Shown: in pieces, positions 8,744 through 20,512 of the stretch
Layout: the number at the start of each line of letters is the position of its first letter
How positions within the stretch are numbered: the stretch's first letter is position 1
Assembly: GCF_002343915.1 (NCBI RefSeq)
Contig: NZ_NETK01000001.1
Location: forward strand, 3,606,001-3,670,000
Source: Nannocystis exedens
GTDB taxonomy: Bacteria; Myxococcota_A; Polyangia; Nannocystales; Nannocystaceae
DNA length: 64,000 nucleotides
Direction of reading: 5' to 3'
The notes under the pieces: model-generated
Told to the model about the DNA's origin: nothing
Seen by the model: the letters and a program-made list of their open reading frames with translations, nothing else
The model's database searches: none
Translations under genes and position numbers: made by a program

Positions 8744-9133
8744 ATGCCCAAGACCACACCCCTGCAACACGTCAAGAAGCTCTTCGGTTCCAAGGACCAG
8801 CTCGTCGCCCGCGTGGTCGAGCTCCTGCCCAGCTCCTTCGCCGGCGAGTCGGCCGAGGACTTCAAGAAGCGCCTGAAGTACGTCGCCAACAGCAAGCTCC
8901 TCCGCCTCGTCGAGGTCGGTGAGAAGGCCAAGAAGCTCGGCGGCGTCCAGGCCATCGTCGACAAGATCGCCGAGCTCAAGGGCCAGGCCAAGGACAAGGA
9001 CTACAAGGCCGCGCTCGCCAAGTTCAGCGTGCCCAGCCTCGTCGACCTCCACCAGAGCCTCACCCGCAAGGCCAAGCAGGCCGAGAAGGCCCCGAAGGCC
9101 GAGGCCAAGAAGAGCGACAAGAAGAAGGCCTGA
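8744..9133 (+). CDS. Small Lys-rich helical protein, unknown function
   Basis: 129 aa, highly charged. It reads as amphipathic helices (VKKLFGSKDQLVARVVELL, FKKRLKYVANSKLLRLVE) ending in a Lys/Ala tail (KAPKAEAKKSDKKKA) of the kind seen on DNA- or RNA-associated proteins. No signal peptide or membrane segment. It has its own terminator and lies between well-defined single-gene units, which suggests an independently expressed abundant protein. Nucleic-acid binding is inference from composition only. Confidence 0.7.
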   Translation: MPKTTPLQHVKKLFGSKDQLVARVVELLPSSFAGESAEDFKKRLKYVANSKLLRLVEVGEKAKKLGGVQAIVDKIAELKGQAKDKDYKAALAKFSVPSLVDLHQSLTRKAKQAEKAPKAEAKKSDKKKA

Positions 9134-9136
9134 GCA

Positions 9137-9190
9137 CCTGTCTGCAAGGACAGCCCAGAGGGGCCGCGGCGCACCGCCGCGGCCCTTCGT
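9137..9190 (+). terminator. Terminator hairpin preceded by a 14-bp repeat pair
   Basis: A dispersed-repeat pair (ACCTGTCT and GGACAGC) is followed by a 10-bp stem at 9161-9170/9176-9185 with loop GCACC and a T/C-rich tail. It lies between convergent genes and may stop transcription from both sides. Confidence 0.65.
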
Positions 9191-9203
9191 GCTTTCGGGC
9201 CCG

Positions 9204-9833
9204 CTACGCCGCGGCCCGCTGCTGCGGCCACGGGTCGGCCCACGCCGGCACGCGCTGCAGGCGATCGAGCCACCGCACGACGTTGCCGAAGTCCGCGAGC
9301 GGCATCTCCGACGCGCGCCAGTCGGTCGCCATCGACGCCAGATGAAAGTCCGCGATCGTCAGCCGCCCGCAGGCGACGAATTCTCGCCCCTCGAGGTGCC
9401 GGTCGAGCACCCGGGCGAAGCGGTGCAGGTTGTCGACCTTCGACTGCAGCGCCGCGCGGTCGGGCTCGCCGAACCCGAACGACGGCTTGATGATGTGCTC
9501 GAAGTAGAACGGCCCCACGGCCTCCGACCAGTGGCAGTCGTTCCAGCCGAGCCAGCGCAGCACCTCGACCTGCTCGGCCGGCGCGTGCGCGGGCCACATG
9601 TCGGAGCCCGCCTGGATGCACAGGTGGGCCATGATCGCCGACGACTCCCACAGCACGAACTCGCCGTCGACCAGGGTCGGCGCCTTCATGTTGGGGTTGA
9701 GCCTGGCGTACGTCGGCTGCTTGAGGCCGCCGCCGACCAGATCGATCTCGACGAACTCGGCCGCGATCCCGAGGTGCTTCGCCAGCGCCACGACCCGGCG
9801 CGGCGCCTGTGCCTTGAACCAGTAGATCTGCAT
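9204..9833 (-). CDS. Glutathione S-transferase
   Basis: 209 aa. The N-terminal thioredoxin-fold half begins MQIYWFKAQAPRRVV and contains NPNMKAPTLVDGEFVLWESSAI, the cis-Pro and Glu-Ser glutathione-binding motif. The all-helical half has GRLTIADFHLASM, the N-capping box of GST helix 6. Start is the ATG ending at 9833, because GGAGG lies 6 nt upstream of it; the in-frame ATG 6 nt earlier would touch the Shine-Dalgarno sequence. It is divergent from a TetR regulator with an operator between them, so expression is probably repressed until an electrophile or drug is sensed. Confidence 0.88.
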   Translation of the reverse strand: MQIYWFKAQAPRRVVALAKHLGIAAEFVEIDLVGGGLKQPTYARLNPNMKAPTLVDGEFVLWESSAIMAHLCIQAGSDMWPAHAPAEQVEVLRWLGWNDCHWSEAVGPFYFEHIIKPSFGFGEPDRAALQSKVDNLHRFARVLDRHLEGREFVACGRLTIADFHLASMATDWRASEMPLADFGNVVRWLDRLQRVPAWADPWPQQRAAA

Positions 9834-9891
9834 GATCATCCTCCAGAGCGGCTCGTATCGTCCGCTCGCAAGGCAACGTAGCCCGCGACTA

Positions 9892-9911
9892 AATATGTTC
9901 AAGAACATATT
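9892..9911. promoter_or_regulatory. TetR-type operator
   Basis: Perfect inverted repeat AATATGTTC-AA-GAACATATT in the space between the divergent GST and tetR genes. It is AT-rich and unlike the surroundings. Placement and symmetry fit the binding site of the adjacent TetR dimer, controlling both promoters. Confidence 0.75.
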
Positions 9912-9945
9912 CTCGAGCGTGCTACACGAGACGAGGGACCCCGCG

Positions 9946-10533
9946 ATGCCCTACACCGCCGAGCACAAGGCCCGCACGCGCGAGCGCATCGTCATGGCCG
10001 CGCGCGAGCTGTTCAACCGCCACGGGTTCGAGCCGGTCTCGATCGACCAGATCATGGCCCGCGCCAAGCTGACCCGCGGCGGCTTCTATAATCACTTCCC
10101 CAGCAAGGCCGCGCTGTACGCCGAGGCCGTCGGCAGCTACGTCGACTGCAACCCGTTCGCGCTGCGGCTGGCGCAGTCGCGGCGCCCGCCGCCCGAGGCG
10201 CCGAAGCTGGCGCGCATGCTGATCGAGCGCTACCTCAGCGACGAGGTGCTCGAGGACACCGACCAGCACTGCCCGCTGTACGCGCTGCCGTCCGACGTCG
10301 TGCGCGCCGGCCCCGGGCCGCAGCGGGCCTACACGGCGGTGCTCCGCAGCATGGCGGCGGTGCTCCGCCGCGCGCTGCCCGACTGCTGCCCGGACGCCGA
10401 CACCCGCGTCCAGCTGATCGTGACGCTGTGCGTCGGCAGCATGGTCCTCGCCCGCGCGACCGACGACCCGGCCCTGAGCAAGTCGGTCCGCGCCAACGCC
10501 CGCAAGCAGGCGCTCGCGCTGCTGGCGTCGTGA
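9946..10533 (+). CDS. TetR-family transcriptional repressor
   Basis: 195 aa. The N-terminal HTH is typical: TRERIVMAARELFNRHGFEPVSIDQIMARAKLTRGGFYNHFPSKAAL contains the helix-turn-helix and the GgFYnHFpsK signature. The C-terminal ~130 residues are a helical ligand-binding domain of unknown ligand. Start set at MPYTAEHKARTRERI (ATG at 9946); the longer reading would run through the operator. Divergent from the GST gene, which it most likely represses along with itself. Confidence 0.88.
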   Translation: MPYTAEHKARTRERIVMAARELFNRHGFEPVSIDQIMARAKLTRGGFYNHFPSKAALYAEAVGSYVDCNPFALRLAQSRRPPPEAPKLARMLIERYLSDEVLEDTDQHCPLYALPSDVVRAGPGPQRAYTAVLRSMAAVLRRALPDCCPDADTRVQLIVTLCVGSMVLARATDDPALSKSVRANARKQALALLAS

Positions 10534-10548
10534 CGCGGTGCATCGGCG

Positions 10549-10600
10549 ACCTGTCCGTGAGGACAGGCGCCGCGCCGGCGACCTGTCCCCGAGGACAGTC
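10549..10600. repeat. Two 14-bp repeat pairs
   Basis: Two near-identical copies, ACCTGTCCGTGAGGACAGG (10549-10567) and a second at 10581-10600, separated by a short GC spacer. They lie between the stops of the convergent tetR and beta-propeller genes and could fold as terminator stems. Confidence 0.7.
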
Positions 10601-10605
10601 GACCG

Positions 10606-12735
10606 TCACTTGTCGGCGATGACCGCGTGCGAGCCGATGTTGCCGAACGCGTCGCGGGCGCGCAGGACCACGCGGTGGCGACCGGGGGCGAGCGGCTCGG
10701 GGAGGGTCAGCTGAAAGCCCTCACGGCCGGTGTCGAACAGGCCGTCGCTGGGGCTGGCGGCGCGGAACGGGCCGCCGTCGACGCTGAAGGCGACGTCGTG
10801 GATCTGGCCGCCCTCGTCGCTGGCGGTGCCGGTGATCGAGAGGCCGCTGACCTTGACGCCGTCGATGGCCGGGCGCCTGTGGTCGACCACGAACGGGGCC
10901 GACACGACCTCGTCACGGGCGGCGCGGGCGATGCCGTTGCTCGGCTCGTCGCTGGCGATGATCTGGGCCTCGTAGACGCCGTCGGGCACGCTGTCGAGGT
11001 CCCACTTGTACTCTTTCTTCGTCACCGGCTCGGCGCCGCTGAGGGAGATCCACTCCTTGTCGCCGGTGCCCTCGGGGCGCACGCGGACCTCGTAGACCAG
11101 GTCGTCGTCGTCGCGCGCCTCGGCCTTCCACTTGATCGTCAGCTTGCCCTCGGGCTCGTCGTCGTCGCCGAGCTCGAACTCGGGCCGGGCGACGTCGACG
11201 CCCGCGACCAGCGGCGCCAGGTTCTCGGGCGCGTAGAACAGCTGCACGTCGCGCAGCTCGCCGCCGTCGGCCAGCGTCACCTCGAGCTCGACGAAGCGGC
11301 GGGTCGGCAGCGCCAGCGCGCCCGCCAGGGCGTCGCCCTCCTTCTTGAGCGTGACCGGCTTCCACTCGCTCCAGCGCTTGTCGGGCTCCTCGCTCGGGCC
11401 GCTGCGGGCGCGCAGCGTCACGCCCTTGCCGCGCAGGTAGACCGCGCCGAAGGTCGACGGCTGCTTGGCGTCGAGCACCTTCGTCCGGTACCTGGCCTTT
11501 TGGGCAGGCGCCGCCGCGAGCCGGTAGGCGCCGGCGCCGTCGCCGGTGGCGGCCAGCACCGCGCCGTCGCCGAGGCGGCACAGCGCGGTCGCCTGGCGCT
11601 CGTCGAGGTCGGCGACGGTGGCGACGTCGCGGCGGCCGCGGACGCGGTAGACCTTGCCCTGCTGCGACGCCGACACCAGCACCTCGGAGCCCTTGGCGCC
11701 GGCGAGCAGGCCGGTGAAGTACTGCTTGTCCTTGTGCAGCCACGACTCCCAGGTCGCCTCGGACGCGCGGGCCAGGTCGCGCTTGGCGCCCAGCGCGACG
11801 AAGAACAGGTCGGCCGACGACTGCGCCCCGCCGCCGCCCGACGTCGCGTCGAGGCTGCCCTCGGCCGGCTGGCCGACCAGGCTGGTGCGGTTGAGGTTCT
11901 TCGTCAGCGCCTGCACCGACGACAGGCCGCGGTCGGTGAAGTCGTTGACCGCCGCGACCAGGCCGCCGTCGACCAGCGCGAGCGCGCGGACCTCGTCGCC
12001 GGCGAAGTCGTGGACCAGCACGCCGTCGCTGGCCGGGCCGACCTGCAGCACCTTGGCCCCGGGCGAGGTGCCGACCACCACGTCCTTGCCGACCGGCAGC
12101 ACCGCGAGGATGTCCTTCTCGTCGGAGTCGAGCACGACCTTCGGGTCCTTGCCGTTCAGGTCGAGCGAGAACAGCTCGCCCTTCGGACCTGTCCCGACGT
12201 ACAGGCGCCCCTCGTGCGGCACGAGGGCCCAGATCTGCTCGACCTGCAGCTTGGCGAACTCGCTGACCTTGCCCTTGGCGTCGATGCGGTGGATCGTGCC
12301 GCCGGGCAACGTCGCCGCCAGCAGGTCGCCGCCGGGCAGCGTCGTCATCGCCGACACCACCGCGCCGGGCAGCTCGGCCAGCTTGCTCGCCGCCGGCTCG
12401 GCCGCGCCGGCCTTGCTCGGGGTGGTCAGCTTGATCCGCTGCACCCCCGAGCGGTCGGCCGTGCCGAGGTAGGCCGCGCCCTTGTCCTTCGGGTCGGCGA
12501 CGCACGAGAACACGCTCGCCGCGCCCTTCACCTCGCCGCGCGCCGGCAGAAGGCCGACCGTGACCTTGCCCGAGCCCTCGATCGCCGCGCCCTCGGCCTC
12601 GCCGGCGTCGAAGTCGTCGAAGTCGCCGAGGTGGAAGCTGCGCGTGCCGCCGGCCCCGGCGCTCGCGGGCGCGAGGGCGAGCAGCGCCGCGAGCGGCACA
12701 TATGTACGAAAGGACATGCGCGAACGGACAGTCAT
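10606..12735 (-). CDS. Secreted beta-propeller protein with C-terminal Ig/FN3-like region
   Basis: 709 aa. Signal peptide (TYVPLAALLALAPASAGAG) without lipobox. Residues ~60-420 are repeating blade-like units (GGDLLAATLPGGTIHRIDAKGKV, GRLYVGTGPKGELFSLD), as in WD40/Vgb-type propellers. The C-terminal ~200 residues contain beta-sandwich stretches (LTIKWKAEARDDDDLVYEVRV and PGRHRVVLRARDAFGNIGSH) like FN3 or bacterial Ig modules. Likely an envelope or periplasmic scaffold. Two ATGs are possible (12735 or 12717); both lie in a 14-bp repeat pair. It is last in an operon with the S55 peptidase and thioredoxin lipoprotein. Confidence 0.75.
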   Translation of the reverse strand: MTVRSRMSFRTYVPLAALLALAPASAGAGGTRSFHLGDFDDFDAGEAEGAAIEGSGKVTVGLLPARGEVKGAASVFSCVADPKDKGAAYLGTADRSGVQRIKLTTPSKAGAAEPAASKLAELPGAVVSAMTTLPGGDLLAATLPGGTIHRIDAKGKVSEFAKLQVEQIWALVPHEGRLYVGTGPKGELFSLDLNGKDPKVVLDSDEKDILAVLPVGKDVVVGTSPGAKVLQVGPASDGVLVHDFAGDEVRALALVDGGLVAAVNDFTDRGLSSVQALTKNLNRTSLVGQPAEGSLDATSGGGGAQSSADLFFVALGAKRDLARASEATWESWLHKDKQYFTGLLAGAKGSEVLVSASQQGKVYRVRGRRDVATVADLDERQATALCRLGDGAVLAATGDGAGAYRLAAAPAQKARYRTKVLDAKQPSTFGAVYLRGKGVTLRARSGPSEEPDKRWSEWKPVTLKKEGDALAGALALPTRRFVELEVTLADGGELRDVQLFYAPENLAPLVAGVDVARPEFELGDDDEPEGKLTIKWKAEARDDDDLVYEVRVRPEGTGDKEWISLSGAEPVTKKEYKWDLDSVPDGVYEAQIIASDEPSNGIARAARDEVVSAPFVVDHRRPAIDGVKVSGLSITGTASDEGGQIHDVAFSVDGGPFRAASPSDGLFDTGREGFQLTLPEPLAPGRHRVVLRARDAFGNIGSHAVIADK

Positions 12736-12741
12736 GGTCGA
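12699..12741. repeat. 14-bp repeat units at the propeller-gene start
   Basis: Units begin near 12714 (ACATGCGC) and 12728 (ACAGTCAT), with a poorer one before them. They span the candidate start codons of the beta-propeller gene and the 17-bp gap to the S55 peptidase stop. Confidence 0.5.
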
Positions 12742-12752
12742 GGCTGGACGGT

Positions 12753-14630
12753 TCAATCGGGATCCGGCGCGGCGAACTTGCGCTTCGGCTTGACGCTGAG
12801 CTTGAGGGTGTGCTCGCCCTCGATCAGCGCCGGGCGCGGGATCACCCGCCGCGCCATCTGCTTGAAGCGGACCGCCGAGGTGGTGCTGCCGGTGTGCGCG
12901 AGGCTCTCGAGCACGCTGGCCGGCAGCTCGGGCAGAAGCCCGTGGCGGGTCGAGAGGCCCTCGGCCTCGCGGTAGATCGTGGCGACCAGGCTGCGCGCCG
13001 GGTAGGTGTCCTGCAGCGTGTCGATCAGGTCGTCGAGCGAGTCCGGCATCGGCCGCGGCGGGCGAGCGTTGTCGCCGCCGGTGACCTCGATCTGGATGTC
13101 CTGCTCGGCGGCGTCGTCGGGCACGCGCAGCGCCAGCGTCTCGGTGCGGACGGCGCCGCGGTAGTCGCGGAGGCGCAGCTCGAGGGTCACGAGGTCGCCG
13201 GCGTGGACGTCGGCGTCGGCGAGGCGGACCGACTCGAGGATCTCGACCGGGCTGTCGTAGCGCAGGGTCGCGGTCTGGCGGACGCCTCGCAGCTTGGCGA
13301 CCTCGAAGTCGTTGTTGAGCAGCGCCGCCATGATCAGCGCCCCGCGGCCGCGGCCGAGCGCGCGCGCGTCGACGCCGGCCGGGAAGAACTCCTCGTGCTT
13401 GACGGTGACGGTGCGCGGACCCTTGCTCGTGGTGACGTCGATCTGGTGGACGATCTCGGCGACCACCTCGGTGCCGTCGGCCGCGCCCTCGCCGAGCGCG
13501 TCGACCAGCAGGCTGGCGGCCAGCGCCGGGGTGAGGTCGACGCCGAGCGCCACCTCGCTGTGGTAGACGCGCGGCGGCATGTCGGGCTCCGGCGCGCGCA
13601 GCTCGGTGGTCACCGGGATCATCGGCGCGCTGACGTCCGTGCGCAGCGAGATCGCCGCCTGGCGGTCCTGGATCATCGAGCCGCGCACGTGCAGCGCGCT
13701 CGACAGCTTCACCGAGCGCTCGACGCTGGGGATGATCACGTGGACGCGGGCGTCGGCGATCGGCAGGTTGCTCGGGCCGGCGCCGAGCATCTCGTGGCCG
13801 AACGCGAGCAGCTTCTCGCCCTGCTTGCCGCCGACCCACGTCACCGTGCCGTTGGGCGCGACCGCGTTGTCGCCGCGGATCAGCACCACCGACACCGAGT
13901 CGCCGCCCTGCCAGGTCTTGGCCGGCGCCGACTTGGCGTCGCCGACGGCCGTGCCGCCGCTGCCGCCGCGCGCCGGCACGAGGCCGAGGGTGTCGGCGAG
14001 GAAGCGGGTCGCCTCCGCCCCGAGGCCGCTCACCGACATCGGCGCGCCGATCGGCGCCAGGCCGCCCTGCGGCGTCAGGTCGTCGGGGCGGCGCCGCTGC
14101 GGCAGCGGCGTGGTGTCGAGGCCGAGCATCGCGTCGGCCCAGCCGGCCGCGCCGGCCCGGGCGATCCCGCGGACCTTGTTGTGCGGCAGCACGTCTGGCC
14201 GAAAGGGCAGGTCGCCGACGGCGAACATGTTGCTGATCGGGGTGATGCCGCCGATCGGGTCCTTGTTGAAGCGGTAGCCGTAGGCGAGCGCGCCGACCAG
14301 CTTGCCGTCGATGAAGATCGGGCTGCCGCTCATGCCGCCGACGATGCCGGAGTGGACCATCCGCGGGTCGGAGGAGCGGAACAGGATCGCGTCCTGGCGC
14401 GGCAGGTAGTCGCGGATGACGTCGATGACCTCGATCTCGAAGCGGTCGGTGCCGGTGCCGGAGAACACGGTGACCGCGTGGCCCTTCATGCCGGGGCGCA
14501 CGTCCTCCACCGGCATGATGTCGGGCCGCGCGGCGGCGGCGGGGCGCAGCGCGAGCGCGCCGAGCAGCGCGAACCCGGCGGCACCGCGGCGAGCGAAGCG
14601 ACGCACGTTCCGGGGCTCAGGACTTGGCAT
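12753..14630 (-). CDS. SpoIVB-type serine peptidase (family S55)
   Basis: 625 aa. Signal peptide (AAGFALLGALALRPAAAA), then DIMPVEDVRPGMKGHAVTVFSGT, a conserved SpoIVB opening. The catalytic Ser lies in HSGIVGGMSGSPIFIDGKLVGAL (GMSGSP). The rest contains GEKLLAFGHEMLG and a beta-rich C-terminal region. In Bacillus SpoIVB cleaves a regulator across a membrane; myxobacterial paralogues are of unknown target. The 5' end overlaps the thioredoxin lipoprotein by 14 bp, so the two are coupled. An envelope stress or maturation role with the propeller protein is inferred. Confidence 0.8.
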   Translation of the reverse strand: MPSPEPRNVRRFARRGAAGFALLGALALRPAAAARPDIMPVEDVRPGMKGHAVTVFSGTGTDRFEIEVIDVIRDYLPRQDAILFRSSDPRMVHSGIVGGMSGSPIFIDGKLVGALAYGYRFNKDPIGGITPISNMFAVGDLPFRPDVLPHNKVRGIARAGAAGWADAMLGLDTTPLPQRRRPDDLTPQGGLAPIGAPMSVSGLGAEATRFLADTLGLVPARGGSGGTAVGDAKSAPAKTWQGGDSVSVVLIRGDNAVAPNGTVTWVGGKQGEKLLAFGHEMLGAGPSNLPIADARVHVIIPSVERSVKLSSALHVRGSMIQDRQAAISLRTDVSAPMIPVTTELRAPEPDMPPRVYHSEVALGVDLTPALAASLLVDALGEGAADGTEVVAEIVHQIDVTTSKGPRTVTVKHEEFFPAGVDARALGRGRGALIMAALLNNDFEVAKLRGVRQTATLRYDSPVEILESVRLADADVHAGDLVTLELRLRDYRGAVRTETLALRVPDDAAEQDIQIEVTGGDNARPPRPMPDSLDDLIDTLQDTYPARSLVATIYREAEGLSTRHGLLPELPASVLESLAHTGSTTSAVRFKQMARRVIPRPALIEGEHTLKLSVKPKRKFAAPDPD

Positions 14631-15195
14631 GGCGTTCGAGGGCTTGACGCATCGCGCCGACGAGGTCGTCGTGCGGCGAATAGTAGTACTTGTAGCGGCG
14701 GCGCGAGGCGTTGAGCAGTTCGCGGTCGAGCTCGCCCGCGGGGTCGAAGAACAGCACGCGCGGGACGTAGCGGCCGTCGGGGCCGTATTGCTGGCTCGAC
14801 GGCTCGAGGTCCTGGTCGACGTTGATCATGACGAAGCGGTCGGACAGGGCCACCAGCGCCGGGTCGGAGAACGCGGGCCGCAGCGCCTTGCACTGCGAGC
14901 ACCACGACGCGTGGACGACCAGCATGATCGGCCGGCCGAGGCTCGCGGCCTCGCGGAAGCCCTCCTCGAGCCCGCGCCAGGCGATGCCGTCGCCGAAGCC
15001 GTTGGACGGCGCGGTGGCGGTGCGCGCCGGCGTGGCCGGGACCGAAGTCGCGCCGGCCGTCGGCGTGGGGTCGCCGGCGGGCCGCTGTGGAACGGCGGTC
15101 GACGGGTCGCCGCCGCAGCCGGGGAGGAGGAGCGCGCCGCCTGCCGCGACGGCAGGTGCGAGGGCGAGCGCGAGGACCAGGCGGGTCGAGGTCAC
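14617..15195 (-). CDS. Thioredoxin-like lipoprotein
   Basis: 192 aa from a GTG start at 15195; no ATG exists in this frame near the signal peptide. Signal peptide (LVLALALAPAVAAGGALLLPGC) with lipobox LPGC. After a Pro/Thr/Ala linker comes a DsbD-gamma/Thioredoxin_7-like domain: FREAASLGRPIMLVVHASWCSQCKALRP with a CxxC pair, then FVMINVDQDLE and YVPRVLFFDPAGEL (cis-Pro). It should act as an envelope thiol reductase or thioredoxin. It overlaps the S55 peptidase by 14 bp and diverges from the histidine kinase at 15350. Confidence 0.78.
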   Translation of the reverse strand: MTSTRLVLALALAPAVAAGGALLLPGCGGDPSTAVPQRPAGDPTPTAGATSVPATPARTATAPSNGFGDGIAWRGLEEGFREAASLGRPIMLVVHASWCSQCKALRPAFSDPALVALSDRFVMINVDQDLEPSSQQYGPDGRYVPRVLFFDPAGELDRELLNASRRRYKYYYSPHDDLVGAMRQALERHAKS

Positions 15196-15349
15196 GGCTC
15201 GCAACCATACCACGCGCGATTTGCGAGATCCCGCGGCGAAGCGACAGCGGGGCCGCGTGCGTCGACGCGGCGGCGACAGAGCCCGCGTGCGCCCCCTCAT
15301 GGGCGGTTGCCGGCGCCGCGCCGCCGTGCTGTCATGGCTCCACTCCAGG

Positions 15350-18382
<3,033 letters not shown>

Positions 18383-18392
18383 GAACGCCGGG

Positions 18393-18456
18393 ACATGTCC
18401 AGGAGGGCATGTCCGAGCGAGCATGACTGAACCGGCATGTCCAAAGAGACATAGCG
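18393..18456. repeat. Five-unit 14-bp repeat array
   Basis: Units start at 18393, 18407, 18421, 18435 and 18449, exactly 14 bp apart. The best unit is ACATGTCCAGGAGG. The array begins 10 bp after the histidine kinase stop and is non-coding. With the array at 43084 it defines the periodic nature of the motif. Confidence 0.85.
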
Positions 18457-18808
18457 AGATCTCGGCAGCTCGACTCGCTCGCCTCCCGCGGCGCATTCGC
18501 CTCTGCTCCGGTCCGTCCGCCTGGGTCGCGCCGCTGTAGCACGGTCCCGGCGTTCTCGGCCTCCGCGTGCCCTTCGCGGCCCGAATGGCGCTCCGACGCC
18601 GGCGGGCCATCTCCGCTGCCGCCCCGGTGGTCGTCGGCTCCGCGCGGGCGGAGGTGGGCGGCCTCCCCGACGAGCATGTCTCTTGAGGCACCCGGGCGCT
18701 CCGACCCGATCGCCGCGACGTCCAGCCGGCGGGACGCCCGGCCAGCGGGCGGGACACCTCCGGGGCGCGGGCGCGCGTCGTCCTGCGGCTTCTCGCTGGC
18801 ACGCGGCT
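18457..18808. other. Intergenic with one degenerate repeat
   Basis: About 350 bp between the histidine kinase and radC. One degenerate repeat unit (CATGTCTCTTGAGGCA near 18676) is seen. No clear promoter or gene is recognised. Confidence 0.45.
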
Positions 18809-18836
18809 TGAAGTCCCTTGGGACATGTCTCAAGGG
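18809..18836. repeat. 14-bp repeat pair carrying the radC start codon
   Basis: A degenerate unit at 18809 is followed 14 bp later by ACATGTCTCAAGGG (18823). The ATG of the latter is the start of radC. Confidence 0.6.
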
Positions 18837-19562
18837 AGCGGTGAGAACTGCGGCGACGACGACCCCGAGGCCGGCGCGCGGGCGCGGGCGATCGAGCGCC
18901 CGCGCGAGCGCATGTACGCGTTCGGGCCGGCGGTGCTGAGCAACGTCGAGCTGGTCGCGCTGCTGCTCGGCGGCGGGCGGGCCGAGCAGCGGGCGCTGGC
19001 GCTGCTGCAGCGGCTCGGCGGGCTGTCGGGGCTGATGCGCGGGCTGCCGCACCAGCTGGCCGAGTCGCCGGGCATCGGCGAGGCCTCGGCCACCGCTGTG
19101 TGCGCGGCGGTCGAGCTGGCGCGGCGGATCGGTCAGCTCCAACTGCCGGTCGAGGCGGCGGTGCGCGGCTCCGACGACGTGCGCCGGTTCGTCCATGCCC
19201 ACCTGCGCGGCCGCTCGCAGGAGGTGTTCATGATCCTCGGCCTCGACAGCCGGCGGCGGATCCGCCTGATCAAGGAGGTCGGGCTCGGCAGCGTCGCCCA
19301 CGTCCAGGTCCACCCGCGCGAGGTGTTCCGTCCGCTCACCCAGGCCGGCGCGCACTCGGTGATCCTCGTCCACAACCACCCCAGCGGCGAGCCGAACCCC
19401 AGCGAGAGCGACGTCGGCCTCACCCACCGCCTGGTCGAGTGCGGCTGGCTGATGGGCATCCCCGTCGTCGACCACCTGATCGTCACCGACGGCGGCTGCA
19501 CCTCCATGCTGGCCCTCGGGCTCCTCCCCGAGGCCCCGCTGCCCCCGGAGGCCCCGCTGTGA
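18825..19562 (+). CDS. radC: RadC/JAB-domain protein
   Basis: 245 aa. N-terminal helix-hairpin-helix region (VLSNVELVALLLGGG, LAESPGIGEASATAVCAAVELARR), then the JAMM metalloprotease-like domain with HSVILVHNHPSGEPNPSESD (HxHx7SxxD). The glutamate and metal ligands appear intact. RadC was once linked to DNA repair; its real function is unclear and it is often found near mobile or defence genes. Start at 18825 keeps the family's RPRERMxxxGP opening; the ATG is part of a 14-bp repeat unit. Confidence 0.88.
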   Translation: MSQGSGENCGDDDPEAGARARAIERPRERMYAFGPAVLSNVELVALLLGGGRAEQRALALLQRLGGLSGLMRGLPHQLAESPGIGEASATAVCAAVELARRIGQLQLPVEAAVRGSDDVRRFVHAHLRGRSQEVFMILGLDSRRRIRLIKEVGLGSVAHVQVHPREVFRPLTQAGAHSVILVHNHPSGEPNPSESDVGLTHRLVECGWLMGIPVVDHLIVTDGGCTSMLALGLLPEAPLPPEAPL

Positions 19563-19605
19563 CCGCTGTGACGCGCGCGCGCGAATCGTGCTACGTCCTC
19601 GCGCC

Positions 19606-20385
19606 ATGGACCTCGGTCTCCAGCACAAAGTCGCGATCGTCACCGGCGGCAGCGAGGGCATCGGGCGCGCCACCGCCCGCGCGCTCGCCCTCGCCGGCGC
19701 GCGCGTCGTCATCTGCGCCCGCCGGGCCGACGTGCTCGCCAAGGCGATGCACGACCTGTCCGCCGAGACAGGTACCGAAGTGCTCGCCATGCCGGTCGAC
19801 GTGCGCGAGCCGGCCGACGTCATGCGCCTCGTCGACGGCGTCATCGCCCGCCTCGGCCGCATCGACGTCCTCGTCAACAACGCCGGCACCTCGGCCGCCG
19901 CCGCGTTCGAGTCGCTCACCGACGACGCCTGGCAGGACGACCTCGACCTCAAGCTGTTCGCCGCGCTGCGCCTCATCCGCCTCGCCATCCCGCACATGCG
20001 CAAGGTCGGCGGCGGCAGCATCGTCAACCTGCTCAACATCGGCGCCCGCCAGCCGGCCGCCGGCTCGATGCCCTCGACCGTCAGCCGCGCCGCCGGCCTC
20101 GCCCTCACCAAGGCGCTGTCGAAGGAGCTCGCGCCCGACCAGATCCGCGTCAACGCCGTGCTCATCGGCCTGGTCAAGAGCGCCCAGCACGACAAGAAGC
20201 GCAACCCCACCCTCGACCGCGACCGCTACTACGCCGACATGGCCCGCCAGCGTGGAGTGCCCCTCGGCCGCGTCGGCGAGGCCGAGGAGGCCGCCGACCT
20301 CATCGCGTTCCTGTCGTCGGCCCGCGCCGCCTTCATCACCGGCGCGGCGATCAATTTCGACGGCGGCGCCAGCGCCGTGCCTTGA
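19606..20385 (+). CDS. SDR-family protein lacking the Tyr-xxx-Lys pair
   Basis: 259-aa Rossmann protein. VAIVTGGSEGIGRATARALA (TGxxxGIG), PVDVREPADV and DVLVNNAGTSA (NNAG) are normal, and the end FITGAAINFDGG is typical of classical SDRs. The active-site segment reads SIVNLLNIGARQ then PSTVSRAAGLALTKAL: the positions of the catalytic Tyr and Lys hold Ser and Arg. It should bind NAD(P), but classical hydride-transfer chemistry is doubtful. Start at ATG 19606. A repeat pair lies inside the gene at 19754/19768. Confidence 0.82.
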   Translation: MDLGLQHKVAIVTGGSEGIGRATARALALAGARVVICARRADVLAKAMHDLSAETGTEVLAMPVDVREPADVMRLVDGVIARLGRIDVLVNNAGTSAAAAFESLTDDAWQDDLDLKLFAALRLIRLAIPHMRKVGGGSIVNLLNIGARQPAAGSMPSTVSRAAGLALTKALSKELAPDQIRVNAVLIGLVKSAQHDKKRNPTLDRDRYYADMARQRGVPLGRVGEAEEAADLIAFLSSARAAFITGAAINFDGGASAVP

Positions 20386-20512
20386 GCCGCGGCGGTTCGG
20401 GCGCGAGCAGGCCGCCGCGCATGCATGGTCGCCCGTCTCGCCGCTCGCGGAGCCGTCGCGGGAGGTGGCGTGGGCCGGCGGGGCGCGCCGCGTCGTGGCG
20501 CTCGAGGTGGTG

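Noticed and set aside
18393..18456. Periodic arrays as a CRISPR
   Set aside because: Units of 14 bp with 4-bp variable parts are far too short for CRISPR repeats and spacers, and no cas genes are present.
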